This document shows positions 10,630 through 23,894 of a stretch of 64,000 nucleotides of DNA, piece by piece. This DNA comes from Metaphire vulgaris (lineage: Eukaryota > Annelida > Clitellata > Crassiclitellata > Megascolecidae). The DNA lies in assembly GCA_018105865.1 (NCBI GenBank), contig CM030837.1, forward strand, positions 13,304,225 to 13,368,224, in the 5' to 3' direction. The notes beneath the pieces were generated by a model, which made no database searches, was not told the origin of the DNA, and saw only the letters and a list, made by a program, of their open reading frames with translations. The position numbers and the translations under genes were made by a program. How positions within the stretch are numbered: the stretch's first letter is position 1; each line of letters starts with the position of its first letter.

Positions 10630-10862
10630 GGCAGAGCCGCCGAGAGAAATTTCGGGCCCCGGTACAAAAAAATTGTGGGCCCTGGAAAAAATTTATCAAG
10701 TCTCCGAAAAACCTGACGAGCAAAAAACGTTTTCTACTCTCCAAAATGGTCAAAACAACCTTTTCACTTATATTAATACATCATTATCACCGGTCCCGGG
10801 CCCCTAAAACCTCCATGGGCCCCGGTACAATGTACCGGCTGCACCCCCTCTCCTCAGGCCTG
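10630..10862. mobile_element. MITE-like repeat with GAGAGAAATTTC end
   Basis: It begins CAGAGCCGCCGAGAGAAATTTC and contains ctgacgagcaaaaaacg (module) and repeated GGGCCCCGGTACA words. A relative in reverse orientation lies at about 16600-16765, with the edge CGAGAGAAATTCCAGG. The right edge (near ctcaggcctg) is uncertain. Confidence 0.5.
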
Positions 10863-10984
10863 TCCATAGGTCTTCTGTTGCCATGAATAATATTGTCTTA
10901 ATTCTTCCATTCTTCATTTTTCCATTTCTCTCTCTCTCTCTCCAACACACACACAACACACAACACACACACACACACATTCAC

Positions 10985-11272
10985 AGTGCTTTTCAGTGGG
11001 AACGCGCGAGAACGGCGTTCCCACACCTTTTTTGTCAGATTCTGGAAGTTGACGTCAAGTCTAATAGGCCCCCTACCACAATACTAGTATTCTGCATAAC
11101 TTTTACTCTGGACAGTTTAATGATATATTAACTCATTTTCTTGTAAAAGACGCCTATTTCTTTGAATATTCAGTAAATTATAGTGTTCAGTAAGCAAATC
11201 CAATCATAATTTCTAACGACAAAACAGATGTGAAACGAGTTCCCAGATGTTTTTTCATACGAAAAAGCACTG
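10985..11272. mobile_element. MITE-like repeat with CAGTGCTTTT ends
   Basis: It starts CAGTGCTTTTCAGTGGG and ends ACGAAAAAGCACTG, with GGAACGCG / GGCGTTCCCACACCT sub-terminal blocks shared with the element at 43629-43844. No clear target duplication was found. (CT)n and (CA)n runs (10923-10980) lie immediately to the left. Confidence 0.5.
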
Positions 11273-11963
11273 CTTTATCACATGTGGTATGATGGGGATC
11301 TAGTGTCGTCTCAATAAGATATTTCAAATTATGTGATCATTTGCGCCGATTCAATTGCACACAAGAAGGACAAGTGGGCAGCAAATCCAGTCTCCACGCT
11401 TCACTGCGGTTTCAACGAGTCATAAACTTCAATGCGATAGAAGCTTAACGCATGGCTAGCAATGCATGGCTGCACAAAAAGATTGCGCACATCGCGTTTT
11501 ACTGTGCATTGATACCTACACGATGCACAGTCGTACGCTAAAAGATAATGATTAGGAAAACAATGGAAAGATATAACTGATTTGGTGTTCAAAGAAGAGA
11601 AATTTAATGTCGACGAAGTTTGGAAAATACTAAAATCTCCGTACATTCTTTTGCGAAGCATCAGAAGTAGTTTGGCAGTTCTGCAGTGTTTAGGAGCAGC
11701 CCACAGACTAGCTGCTATCCCTGCAGTGCCATTACTAACACACACCAACTGCCTAGCCTGGAGCATTTCACAGCAAGCACATAGAAAATCCCAACTAAAG
11801 CCAAGTCCGTTCTGGTCGAGTGAATAAGTATATTGTACAACTATTCAACATGGCAGGGCACGAAAATACAATGGAATTCCAAGTTTAGTCAACAAGACTT
11901 GGCAGATAATTATTATGCTGAAAGCACTTTTGTCCCGAGAATGCTTACAATGAATTGGCAAAG
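11273..11963. other. unassigned stretch
   Basis: Open frames of 81-121 codons overlap here on both strands, but none shows a domain I recognise. I cannot support a gene. Confidence 0.4.
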
Positions 11964-11971
11964 ATTTCAGG

Positions 11972-12138
11972 CAGGGTTTAATCTAGGCCGTTTCCGGGGG
12001 AAATTTCCCTTTCCCCTCGGAAATTTCAAATTCACCCGGAAATTTTGGCATACTACATCAACTAACAGCAGCCCCCCTAGCTGATTTTCCCCCGGCTTTG
12101 TCAGTCTCCCCGGAGTCCGGAGTCCAGATTAAACACTG
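11972..12138. mobile_element. hAT-like MITE family F (TTTAATCTAGGCC), copy 1
   Basis: The ends are CAGGGTTTAATCTAGGCC and CCAGATTAAACACTG, with perfect 8-bp duplications atttcagg (11964-11971 and 12139-12146). The sequence GGAAATTTCAAATTCACC recurs in the second copy at 45289-45454. Confidence 0.87.
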
Positions 12139-12231
12139 ATTTCAGGCAGACTGTCCAGTCAGTTAAATTGCATAGACACATAAGACAAGTTTAAATTTAA
12201 TTAAATCTGTTAAACAAGCAACCATTTTAAA

Positions 12232-12237
12232 TTTATT
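12232..12237 (-). terminator. possible poly-A signal of glutamine synthetase
   Basis: AATAAA on the minus strand, about 680 bases after the stop codon at 12915. It is the nearest canonical hexamer I noticed. The 3' UTR end is inferred only. Confidence 0.3.
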
Positions 12238-12914
12238 AACAGAAGCAACACAATTATTCTTACGAGTTTTCATGATTTATATTCCAGCAACATATTTCAA
12301 ATTCTTTGTTCATTATTTTAAAACAGATGAGCCACAGCTGCAAAAAGTGCTTCATAAAACTATTATGTACCATTGTATGAAATATCTAAGCATAAGTCCA
12401 TGTTGTTTCAATTCTTGCACTGAAATTCCATATGTCCAATTCCTCATGGAACTTTACAAAAGTTTTGAAGTAGCAAAGTAAACGTCTATAGAGCACAACA
12501 TATGCACCAGTACTTAGTTTACACCAAAATAAATGTATTTCACTATTAGATGAAAGTACTGCAGATATGATCATTTTATGATCCAAACTCATCACAATGT
12601 CACTTCTCACGATGACAGCTTTGGAACAGGCACAAGAATAAAGGATATGTTACACTATGACTGCAATAGTAAACTACAACATGCCTTTTTACGCAGTTAA
12701 AGTGTCTACAGCCAGTAGTTCGCTTCGTATTAATTGTTAAAACGGAATTCGATAAACCAGTTAGACACTAAGACTAAAAACGTCAAGAAATGGTTTACGA
12801 AACTGCTCTGCAAACAGCTTGACCCCCCACACTCTGCAAAAATATTTGGAAAAATATAAATCCTTTCACTACCGCTCCCATGATTGTTCCTAATTGGAGT
12901 AATACTTCTGACTT

Positions 12915-13811
12915 TCAGGCTTTCATAACTTCGTTGAGCACGGTCGTTCTGACGATCATTTCCGTCACACGATATGGATCACAGTTGGACGCCGGTCTTC
13001 TGTCCTCCAGGTATCCCTTGCCCTCCTCTCCCACGTGCCTTGGGATCCGGATGCTGGCTCCACGGTTGGCAACTCCAGCGGAGAAGTCGTGAAGGCTGCT
13101 CGTCTCGTGAAGACCCGTCAGTCGCCTCTCGTTGTCTCGGCCATTTCTTGGGTCATAAGTGCGAATGTGTGCGCTGTGATTCTTTCCCAGTTTCTCGATG
13201 GCTTCTTCGATCACTCTAAAAAGATCAGTGAGCAGTTTTTGTCATGCTTCTGTACAAAACTACTGGCTCGATCACACTAAGAAAAGTTGTGCGTATATAC
13301 AGATCCATTTAATTCACAGATTAATTAAAACAAAAATTGGTAACCTCTTCATTAAAGAAAACATGATCAGTTATAACAATAAATTTTGCATTATCTTAAC
13401 AAAGCAATTTTGACAATCATTAAGGTTTTGAACATATCACCAAAATGTTACTTTGGAAGAAGATCGATAATTATGGCACCGGATGATTTACCGGATAAAT
13501 CGGTACATATTCGCATACAAATCAGTAGCCATAACCCTAATTCTTAACCCTAAAACTGTATAAATCAGTAAAATGAATATAATTATCAATATTATACCTA
13601 CCCAAATTCTACTTGAATATTCTACCTGACACAACACCCAAAGCCAGAGGGACCCTGGGATTGGGGGGGGAGGGGTGGGAGATAGAGCCAGTGTCTAACA
13701 CATGTACCATCCAAAGATATCATTTATTATATATGCATGTGTGTGTATGTGTGTGTGTGAATCTTGTCATATATATATGTTTATATATATTCTTATGATA
13801 TATATATCATT

Positions 13812-13875
<64 letters not shown>

Positions 13876-16800
13876 AGAAACTTCTTTGCTAGTTGCAAAA
13901 TAATAGGAGTGAATATTCTGTGCTTACTTGATTCCACCATCATTTCTCATTGCCTCTGTGCTGTAGTTGGTGTGTGCTCCAGCGCCATTCCAATCGCCAG
14001 GCATCGGTTTGGGGTCCAACGACACAACAACGCCAAAATCTTCAGCAACGCGATGAAGAAGGAAACGAGCCATCCACAGATGATCCCCCATGTCGATTCC
14101 CTCACAAGGACCGACCTAAAAACACAACGGGCAACTACATGGTCAGGACGGACAACTACAGACCGATAGACACAATTCACCAACATGGTTCATCATTAAC
14201 ATACTGTGAAATGGATGCATAATTGCAATATCATGATGTAAATATCTTCATCATACAAACCCAATTTATAACCAAGATCAAACACTATTTTACACTATTT
14301 CTGAAATATTTTACAATTGCATCAAACAAGTTCTTACAAAACAAATGGACACGTAGCCTATCTTTAGATTTTCAATGACTAAAATAGAAAATAATTAAAC
14401 ACGATCTCACCTGAAACTCCCACTGGGCAGGCATCACTTCTGCGTTGGTGCCTGCGATTTTCACACCCGCGTACAAACAAGCTTTGTAGTGACATTCAAG
14501 GATGTCACGGCCATAAACTTTATTGGCACCAACTCCACAATAGTATGGTCCTATGGGAATCAGCAAACAACAACATGCTTCAAATGCACATAATAATAAT
14601 AATAACTATAATAATAATAATTAACAAAATTTTTAAAATCTAATAAATATTGTCAACAAAAATAATGTTTTGCATGTGCCCCGCTTTGGTAATTTTTTTC
14701 TGCTCTTGCTATCCTTGGCAGACAGGTGATATTGGCATAGTGCCATTGTATGTCCAACATTACTAGGATCATTCGCTCAGAGCATTTATTTAATTACAAT
14801 TCAAATTGAAACAAATTATTCTGCATTTAGTAGTAGATGATGCAAAAGCAGCACAATTGAATTTTCAAGATTTTGAAAAGTTAGTAAAATAAGCAGTCAC
14901 AGGGTTTACAATGATTTGAAACATAGAGATAGCACATTAATTCCTTGACTGTAGACTGTTCAGTCTCAGCAAAATTAATTTATGCCAGTCCTGTCAATTG
15001 CCAACAAGTTTTGCGTTAATTTCATAATCTATGGATGGCAAACATGGTGGAAAGTTACATCAAGTGTTCAGTTTTCACAAGCATTAAAGAAATTAATGAG
15101 ATATTACATTGCATAGTTTCTAATGTTAGATAATTTCTTAAGGCATTAAAGCTAAGTTCTTACCAAAGTGGCAGGAAGATGAAAAAGTGGTAACATCATT
15201 GGACTGTATAGCCGATGGAGACCTGGGGCTGACTGAGCCTTCACTCAATTGCAGTGATAAAATGAGTAGCAATGATAACATTGCAAAGGTGATCATAGGT
15301 TCAGTGGAATGACTGGCCACCGTCTGCCGATGAATGGCTTAGCCATCTATGGACTGATAGCCACAAAAACTGGGATCAGCACTAGCTCCTACAGGCATTG
15401 GGTCTATGGTTGAAACTATTTTTAAAGATATAATCTTTAATTTTAATTCAGTGTTCAATTTCCAGGATTATTCACTTAAATCTTCATAATGAGATCCTGA
15501 CAATAGCAGGTCCCAAAATAGCTGGAATCTGGATGGTGGTTGACTATGGTCACATGACTCAAGTTAACATACCTTGAGGTCCTGGGTATCCAAGCTTTGG
15601 CCAGCCAAAAGGGTGACCATCTCTGTCAAGCAGAGTGTATTCCTGCTCAATGCCAAACCAAGGGTGTGTATCCTTAACTTTATCCATAACAGCTTTACAC
15701 GTATGGCGATGATTTGTCTCTGTTAAAAGAAATTCAAGTCAAATCAAAAACTGTATGCAATTTATAAACATAATTTATGTAACATAAAACTATACCAATT
15801 AATTTGTAGATAAATATAATGGATCAAAGCTAAATTAGACAGATTGCTTCGTCCTTGATAATGACTACAGATATATAGAAATTAATACAAACTCTAGATT
15901 CTGATAAAATGTCATAATGAAAAGGTCAAGTCAGAGGTCAAGTTGGTGCTATCCCTATTCCTGGAAAGTAAACACCTATAAAAAAGAAAGTAAAAAGAGC
16001 ACAGTTTTTACAACAATTAGATAGGCTTACCGGTTGGTTGTCTGTTGTATTTATATGTCTCACAAAGCGCCAATTTGTTATTGCCGCGTCGAAATGGATC
16101 GTTAAAAATAGCAACAGGATAAAGATACACATCGGAATTTGATCCCTCTGCTTGTCCAGTGCTTGAACCATCAAAGTTCCACTCTGGTAAATCTAAAACA
16201 TCAACCAGAATAACAAAATCTCCTTACGGCAGTCTTCTTTTGGTGAAGTTCAGTTTTTCAGAAGGTGATTCCTAGTGACCCTAAAATTAAGATCAGGTCA
16301 AACTATCTTTAAAAGATAAGAAATTTGGCATGAATGTGCTATACCTAGAAAATTCAACAAATATTATAGAAATATCAATACTACACAAAAAGAAATTCTC
16401 AATTTGCCAATGATAGCCTATAATTAATTTGGGATCTATGTCAAAGACCGTCAAGACAACATGTGTGCAAGGTTAACTATCAGTAACTATAGACATTAGC
16501 AGGCCCGCCGAAGGGAGCAGGGGGTGGGCAAATGCCCAGTAGCCCGGCGATCTGTAGGGGGCCGGGGCGAGTCCATAAAATGTTTAACACATGAAATATT
16601 ATATATTATCATGAAGACGCTGAAGGTGGTTGAGTCCCGCCCAAGACTTTAACACCCTGAAAAGTCTGACAAGCAACAAAAAAGTCATCATTACTTGAAT
16701 ATAAACTTTCTAGGGGTCCATGACTGCTCTGCCCAGGAGCCTGGAATTTCTCTCGACAGGCTTGGACATTATATGCCATCACCAGATACTTGAATAACAA

Positions 16801-19800
16801 CTATAATACAGACAAAATCCTAATCCTATCTCTGACTTCTAATGTACATAGTACACCAGGAAATTTTTGCTAGGCAATGTCAATTGACTAAATTTATATT
16901 GACTTCTTCTTCGTGTGCCATGTATTGCTACGTCTGCGACCATTGATTTCCACTCTTCTCTGTTTCTGGCTTTCCTTATCAGTCCGATGTTATTAGTGCT
17001 TGCTTGTTGCTCCTCTTAGGCTGTCTGTATGCATTATTCTGTCTTCCTCTTGCTCTTTTCCCCTCTATTTTCTTGTTATGACTAGATTCTCTGATCCGTC
17101 TTTTCTTATTAGATTTCCGAAAAATTCCAATTGTTGCTTTCTGATTGTTTTTAGCAAAGGCTTTTAGTACATCCTCGTTGGTTATTTTTTGTGGCTGCAA
17201 AATGTTTTTTGCATATGTAGGAAAATCCACATCTCTGCAGCTTAGCTTCCAGTTTGCTTTCTGTTATTTTGTATATGGCTGGACTGAGTATATGCTTCTT
17301 ATTTTCTTTGGCACCGAATAGTGCGACAAATAGTCTATTTGAATTCGTCTGAATAGTAGTGTTAGTCAAAAGGAATACAAATAGTGGTCACATGACATTC
17401 AAAATTTGTATATGGTCTGTGTGTGTTTGCATTTGTTTAAAGACTAATAATTCTTCAGCTTTGTAAATTCAAGTGCTGGCAAAAACACTTGTTTCTATTG
17501 GCCATCTTTAAAATAGCACCGTACGAATTTGTTATTCATGCCACGTGCACTGAAAGAATAATTCTGTCCATTTCCCCTACACTTATTACTTATTTGCTGA
17601 TTCTTATAAGTTACACTGTATAATAGCAGTGCACAGCACAACTGTTGGCCGCAATATGGCGACTTGCAGCGGGAGGGAAATCGTTTTTAGCAAGCGCACA
17701 TTTTCAGTAGCCAGGCCAAGAATATGAAATTCACTCCGAGCATTGGTTCACCTTGCTGAGTCTCTCTTATGACATTTCGATTGAGACTCAAAATGTACCC
17801 ATTCTCTGTTGCCCATTCCACTATCTGCCATCATGGGGACCGGAAAATCAGACCGACTTATTGGATTTGACAATGGGGGATTACAACTATTACAACATAC
17901 ACTATTCGGATTACAATTTTCAAGCCAAGGAGCAACCAGGGGCAGCGCTGGTTTTGTTGGCTGGGTGGGTCTAATGCAATCTACACAACCAGGACCCGGC
18001 TCAGACAACCCCTCCCTCCCAAAAAAAAATCAAAATTTATCTGCAGATTTGCACGATTTACTCGGATGCCCCTGCCCGAGGTTGGGTGGGTCTGGACCCA
18101 AGGACCCACCCACCCACCAGCACTGCCTGTGGGAGCAACCATCGACTGATATCAAGAACATTACTAAAATACACTATAGAAGTTCAATGATGATGATGAA
18201 GTCATATGCAGTATACATACACTATTCGTATTACTAATTCGTCCAATAGTGAACGACTATTCGCCTGAATAGTTCAAGACCCCTATTTGGCCTAGCCCTA
18301 GTTTTTTTTATATTGACATTGGACCATTAACATTAACAGTAGATCGTAAATTAATCTTTGAGTTTTATCTGTGAATAACTATTCAGAGATAACATCCTGT
18401 GTCTTATTTCTAGTATACTTAAATAACCCAGTATTTTGCAAAGCTTCAAATTTCATCCAGATGTAAAGCATCACTGCTTTTTATCACCATGTTAGTCAGA
18501 CAAATTCATTATCATCTAACTATAATCTATTAAATTGCAGTCACGGGATCATTGTATTTTTGTAGCAATGTCTTTGACAATATTTTTGAAATAGCAGCTC
18601 CCTAATATCAATTAAACTTGTTAGAAGGTTGGAAAGTTTGTCTTACTCTGGACAGCAAAAGCCCACATTGTATAATAAAAGACAATTATTTATTGCATCA
18701 CAGTCTACACTGCAAATTCAGCAAAAACATATATAATTAATCACCATTTCAGTTTATTATTTTATTATAATCTAAAAACTTATTCAATATAGCATCTTGT
18801 GCAACAAACAGATTGCACAAGATTCCTGTTTATTAACATCAATTAAAGATGCTTATTTTCATAAAAATTTTGAGTTTTTCTTGTTTAGAAAAAAAACTGC
18901 ACAAGTGTAGCATTTATCTTTGTGTACTTACAAGTAAGGGGCTGTCAATAAACGACGTCATGCGATTTTGGCAGTTTTTTTACCCCCTCCCCTCGTCACA
19001 AGTCGTCACAAAATGTCAGACCCCCTAAAAAATGATGCCACAATGCGTTAACACCCCTTTCTAATGTCAAAATTAATGTTTCAATGCACTTATTTCTTGA
19101 ATGAAGCACGGGTATTGCAATGAATTCGTTTGAAAATACTCATTATAAGTATCATAGTTGAAGCGATATTCAGAAACTTTTTCAAATTATTTTTTTAAAA
19201 TGAATTATGAATTATTAGTGTAAAATATGTTCAACTTTGCAGTAACATAGCATTGCATTATTAATAACAATATTTAGTATTATGTGACGTCACATTTCTG
19301 TTAACCCCCTCTCCCCCGTCGTCACACTTCGCCACAAATGTTTGAACCCCCCCCCTAAGTGCGTGATGTCATTTATGGACAATCCCTAAACAAGATAATC
19401 ACTTCATACCATTTGGATAATTAAGATATTTTCATCTTCCACCATAAATATCGGATGGGCAATTTCCTCTATCAGTTAGGAGTATTCATCCATGACAAGT
19501 AAATGATGAAAAAAGCGTATACTAGGAGATTGGCTCAATTTTTGTTGTTGGTAATTTATACTGGCAATGGCAATGAAGATGGCTCTGCGGCTGGCTTCAT
19601 TTGTAGTGATACAGTGATATATTGACTAATAATTGTTACTTAAATGCCCAGTATAAAATGACAAATCCACTTAAACCTACTAAACAAAAATAACTTGCCT
19701 GCAGCAGTCTTTGGAACGGAGTCCACTGTCCTCGTCTTACAGCGTAGATGCTCTCCAGTTCCATCGATCCAGATGTACATGATCTGGATCTTGTTGTCCG

Positions 19801-19867
19801 GCTGATCAAGGGTCAAATAGTGCTCCGTGATGCTCTTCTCGAGCAAGGCGCTGGTTCTCAGACTCAT
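12915..19867 (-). CDS. glul: glutamine synthetase (type II, GLUL-like), six coding exons
   Basis: It makes glutamine from glutamate, ammonia and ATP, normally in the cytosol as a decamer. Coding exons run 19867-19699, 16192-16031, 15719-15573, 14550-14411, 14115-13928 and 13215-12915. They join in frame to 368 residues, which is normal for animal enzymes. Visible motifs: [15 protein letters not shown] (32-46), EWNFDGSST (60-68), [10 protein letters not shown] with E135 and E137, [12 protein letters not shown] with E197 and E204, NGAGAHTN with H254, [13 protein letters not shown] with R320, and [13 protein letters not shown] with E339 and R341. These are each offset by one from the human numbering as I recall it. 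All catalytic acids are intact. The start is the only ATG in a good beta-Grasp N-terminus. A splice acceptor 19 bases upstream of it implies a separate non-coding first exon. Intron 1 uses a GC donor; the others use GT. Introns hold SINE and LINE relics and a PIF-like element. Confidence 0.97.
15206..15412 (+). repeat. SINE-B fragment without head (in glul intron)
   Basis: Shares GGGGCTGACTGAGCCTTCAC, the AACATTGCAAAGGTGATC block and the GCTTAGCCATCTATGG block with the SINE-B copies at 8640, 45925 and 51093. The tRNA-like head is absent. Confidence 0.7.
16600..16765 (-). mobile_element. MITE-like repeat, relative of 10630-10862
   Basis: On the minus strand it starts CCTGTCGAGAGAAATTCCAG and holds a hairpin-module variant (tgacttttttgttgcttgtca). 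It lies in glul intron 1. A similar GC-rich fragment begins near 16500. The boundaries are uncertain. Confidence 0.45.
16905..17235 (-). pseudogene. RTE/CFDP2-type LINE 3' coding remnant 1
   Basis: Minus-strand frames contain [16 protein letters not shown], the conserved IEGKR(S/A)RGRQ block at the C-terminus of a common group of animal LINE ORF2 proteins. It is followed by an end containing gaagaagaagtc. It matches the second remnant at 20715-21080 in order of words. It is truncated and frameshifted. Confidence 0.7.
18938..19386. mobile_element. PIF/Harbinger-like MITE (GGGGCTGTC ends), copy 1
   Basis: It begins GGGGCTGTCAATAAACGACG and ends GTCATTTATGGACAATCCC, flanked by TAA on both sides (18935-18937 and 19387-19389). 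The body has long pyrimidine/purine blocks with GTCACAAGTCGTCAC words. It is related to the elements at 27130 and 45719. A 3-bp TWA duplication fits PIF/Harbinger. Confidence 0.68.
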
Positions 19868-20181
19868 TTTTATAATTTTTTCTCCTCTGCAAATGAATTA
19901 AAATAACAAATTCAATGTCATTCTGCTTTTCCATACCCATACATATTAGATGATGATAGAAATTACTTGCTCTCAAGTGCACAAATGCCTCCCCCCATCA
20001 AAATGTTTAGTTAATTCTCACTCAAAGTGTGACTGGTGCAATGTCTAGAGCACTGGTCCACAACCCTGGCCCACAGGCCAAAACTGGTCTGAAAAGGGTT
20101 TCCAAGTGGTCTGTGACATCCTTCCATAAAAATTTTGACATGCACCAAATATCTACTACTGAAGTTCAGTTTGTATTTCAT

Positions 20182-20382
20182 GGTATCAGGACAATTCGTA
20201 GACTGATAATCGGTCTACTACAATATCTGGGTTATGGTTAGGATGGGTTTAGGTTAGGGTTATTGTTACGGTTATTGTTAGGGTTAGAGTTATGGGTAGG
20301 GTTATGGTTAGGTTTAGATTTGGGTATCGTAGTAGACCTACTGTCGGTAGACCTAAAGTCTGTAGACGGAATGTCGTGAAAC
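20182..20382. mobile_element. foldback-like element with GTAGAC arms and TTAGGG-like core
   Basis: It is flanked by tgtatttcat on both sides (20172-20181 and 20383-20392; 8 to 10 bp). The left end GTATCAGGACAATTCG and the right end (complement GTTTCACGACATTCCG) are inverted relatives. The arms hold repeated GTAGAC/GTCTAC words. The core (20229-20325) is a degenerate GGTTAG/GGTTAT array. It lies in glul intron 1. No coding capacity. Confidence 0.72.
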
Positions 20383-20714
20383 TGTATTTCATAGAGTCAC
20401 CAGTTTGAAAGCCTGTGTTCATGCATGTGTTTACAAAATTCCTTTTCATATATCAGTACTTGTTCTACTTGGTCTATAGTGGGATTCAGTCAATGTAGTG
20501 AACCAGACAATATTAAACAGTTCAAAATCTGTCAGTTAAGTAGACTTTCTGCACATAGCATAATTATTTAAATGCTATGCCTACAAAGCGAGTCCTGTCT
20601 TGCCTGTTATTAAAAGTCAATACAAAGCATCTTTGTATTTTAACAATGTCTTATTACAAAACATCAATAACAAGATCATAAAACACAAACACAGCTGTCA
20701 ACTCGCCACAGGTA

Positions 20715-21080
20715 TCTCTTCTTCTTCTTCTTCGGGTGCCCTGTGTCACTACGTTGGCGACCATGGACCTCCACGCCTCCCTGTCGTTTGTATTTTTGTA
20801 TTAGCTGACCATCTTTCATGTCACATAGCGAGCTTTTGATAAAAGTCAGTTTTTGCTTCCCTCTTGCTCTTTTTCCCTCGACCTTCCCAGTTGTAACTAG
20901 GTTATCCAGACCTTTTTTCCTCATTACCCGGTATACATTCAACGAATTCAAGTTGCCTTTTCTTTATAGTTTGCATCAGTTTTCGCCATGTATTTGCCCT
21001 TACCAGGATTTCTTGGTTAGTTTTTTTCTCTGTCCATGGTATTATCAACATCCTCCTCAAAAAACCACATTTCTACCTCT
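20715..21080 (-). pseudogene. RTE/CFDP2-type LINE 3' coding remnant 2
   Basis: The minus strand encodes GKVEGKRARGKQKLTFIKSS followed by QGGVEVHGRQRSDTGHP. This is the C-terminal ORF2 tail of the same LINE group (consensus EGKR.RGRQR ... W ... GH). It ends at a (GAAGAA)n tail around 20717-20731. It lies in the first glul intron. It is broken by frameshifts and has no upstream RT domain. Confidence 0.75.
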
Positions 21081-21199
21081 TCCAATTTTTTTGTCGATAC
21101 ATGTATACTGGCCACAAATGCACAGATCCAATATAATATTCACAGCAAGGCCACAGCTAACTGTACCATATTTGGAAGTGTGGCAAATTCTTAAATAGT

Positions 21200-21780
21200 G
21201 CAATTTCAGAGCCCTAGCAAGAGTATTTGGTGTCCGGGGCAAGATATAAATGTTTGCCCCAAAAATAATTTGAAGACTGAAAAACTGGTGATGGCCTTTT
21301 TTGCTTTTCTAAATGTATTCTAAACTAATTGCAGCAGTCTGAACAAAGCAACACTGTCATGTCAGAAATGCCTTATGAGAAACACTGGTTCCTTGACAGC
21401 TCCTAAGACCTTCTTGTCAAAAATCTGTAGACCTTTAAACATAAACAGTGCTTAGAATAAAAAAATCTATAAAAGATAAATGATTGAAAGGAGAATATGA
21501 ACTGCACTGGGTGACAAATGAGGGGACTAAAATTCCAAGAATGCTTCAAGTGCCCAGACTGGAGTAAACAGATACAGCACAAATACACAAACAGATCCAA
21601 CTAGTGAGCACCGGTATATCTGTGATATGCATACATAATATTATGTGCATTGTATATATTTATACTTCATACGCACACGTGCACACACATATATTAAAAA
21701 CATAAAAATATTTAAACATATTTACATATATGTATAATGTAAATATACATATATTATAACCAAATACACACACACACATA
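21200..21780. other. intronic stretch with repeat debris
   Basis: Part of the inferred first glul intron. A hairpin-module variant (tggtgatggccttttttgc) near 21288 suggests a decayed MITE. Nothing else recognised. Confidence 0.4.
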
Positions 21781-21791
21781 AAGAAAATAAA

Positions 21792-21795
<4 letters not shown>

Positions 21796-21862
<67 letters not shown>
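21796..21862. repeat. (TA)n microsatellite
   Basis: About 33 TA units, preceded by diverged TA/CA-rich DNA from 21610. Confidence 0.95.
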
Positions 21863-21864
<2 letters not shown>

Positions 21865-23894
21865 CACAAAACAAATTGTGAAAGTTTATTTCATATATTT
21901 GTCCAAATAAGAATATTTTAAACAGACTTAACATCTCAGAAAGCAAAATTTAAACAACCTAATATGCTGGGATATAAAGCAATGGAGTCACTAACATTGA
22001 TTCGCTACTTTTTAAACCAACACATGTCACAAATCCGGCAGTCAATGCAATTTGAACATATGCAAATAAATCAAGGGCCAGATTCTTGTAACGTCTTAAT
22101 AGACAAATAAGAGATGTCTTGAACAATCATAAAATACAAGTATTTAATTGATCAATGTTGACCCAAAACAAGATTTAAAACACAGATGGCTAAACAGTAA
22201 GGAAACTTTAGTATTTAGATTTTGGAAATTTATGTGCACTGTTTAGAGGCCAAACCTATCATTTAATTATTATTATTATTACCATGACTCTAATGTAAGG
22301 ACACCAGATTAGTTGGAAAGAATTTAAGGACACACAAAACACATTGGCTAGTCAGACTTTTCAGGACGTTTAAAGAAGCACAAAAAACTAGTGATGGCCT
22401 GTTTTGCTTGTCGGACTTTTTAGAATGTTAAAGATGCAAAATAGCACAAAGAACTAATGACGACCTTTTCAGCAATCAATATCAATCAATTACAAAGTTC
22501 TTTTAAAATAGCGTAATGTCTAATATCAGTAGTCACTATTCTAAATGAAATTTAAGGATATTTTGTGTCCTTATTAAGGACAAATGCCCTCAGGGACCAG
22601 GCCACAGAATTTAAAGACTGTCCTTATCCAGTGTCTTTTCAGTGTGAACGCACGGGAACGGCATTCTCAAACCTTTTTTGCCAGATTAGTTTATATAGTG
22701 ATATGCAATAATGCAAGTGGGAACAAATGAGAACAGCATTCCCACACTTTCAGATTCTCTTAGATATTGATATGCAATAGTGTGTGTTTTACTTACACAA
22801 TTGGTTCTTTTATCAGTTGCACTTGAATCACTTGATAAGCAAAACAGGTCACCACTTTTTGACATTTGATGAGCAAAAAATCATTGCCACTAAATATCAA
22901 AAAATGTTTGAAAATTTCAAAACTTTTATGTACCAATAGGAATTTCCCTTGACGTCCCTGGAAATGTGTTCCCAAACTTTTTCCTTCAAAAAAAGGACTG
23001 TCTTTATCATTTACAGACGTCTGGTAACTGGCCTAATGGGCTATTCTAGTAGATCTGCAATATTATAGCAAAGTTTGGAATTTTCCAATGGATGGTAAGG
23101 AGAAGCTTAGGGCACTATCTGTCATAGATGTTCCCCATTGTGAATGTTAATATCCAGAGCCAATAGGATTTTAGGTTAATTTTGTGTTTGTTCATAGAGG
23201 CCGGGGCTTTAGAATTTCATTCATTCATGGTGTGTCTGCTTGGTCTACTTGTGAATAGTTCACTGGGTCATGCTTAGACTTAGTCCAGTCATTGTAGGGC
23301 ATTGTCACTGAAGGAGGTCCTCCAAACCCCCTTCCAGTTTGCTTATAGTGAACAGTTATCTATGATGTGAATCATTCAGCCTTTGTGGATTGTCTACTAA
23401 AAGACCTCATTTGTGCAAATTTGCTGGTCATGGACCTTGATCAGTTCTTGACCGGTTCAATGTAAGAGATTGAACCCCAGCTGTTGTTTTTGTCATCTAG
23501 GATAAGATGGGATTTTGTAACTTCTCTGCAAGTAAACCACATGAGTTCAAGAAGCCAGAAGAAGTGTTCCTTGAGCTAGGTATGCTATTTATTAAGCCCA
23601 ATGGAAATCCTAGGTCAATTGGGTTCAACAGAATGACATCTAAATCACTATACACTATAGTCAAATGGGTTCAGAGCAAGCCATAACCCTGATAACTGGT
23701 CCATTTAACAATTGTAATAACTACAGGTCAATGTCTACAAAACTTCCAAAAACTTGAAATTTATGCTAAATAGTAACAGAACAGCTGGTCACATTTAACC
23801 AAACTAGACCAATAACCACTCCACATGTCAATAAACTTTATGGTAACGGCCTGGTCCACCGAACTTCACCTACTCTTCTTAGCATGAAATTAGA
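21863..23894. other. intronic AT-rich stretch with decayed MITE pieces
   Basis: No exon recognised. Module variants occur near 22392 (tgatggcctgttttgcttgtc), 22458 and 22836. Two GGGAACGGCATTC-type blocks (about 22640-22760) resemble the CAGTGCTTTT family at 43629. The rest looks unique. Confidence 0.4.

Noticed and set aside
12272..12481. 69-codon frame downstream of glul
   Set aside because: Likely chance open frame in AT-rich DNA in or near the 3' UTR.
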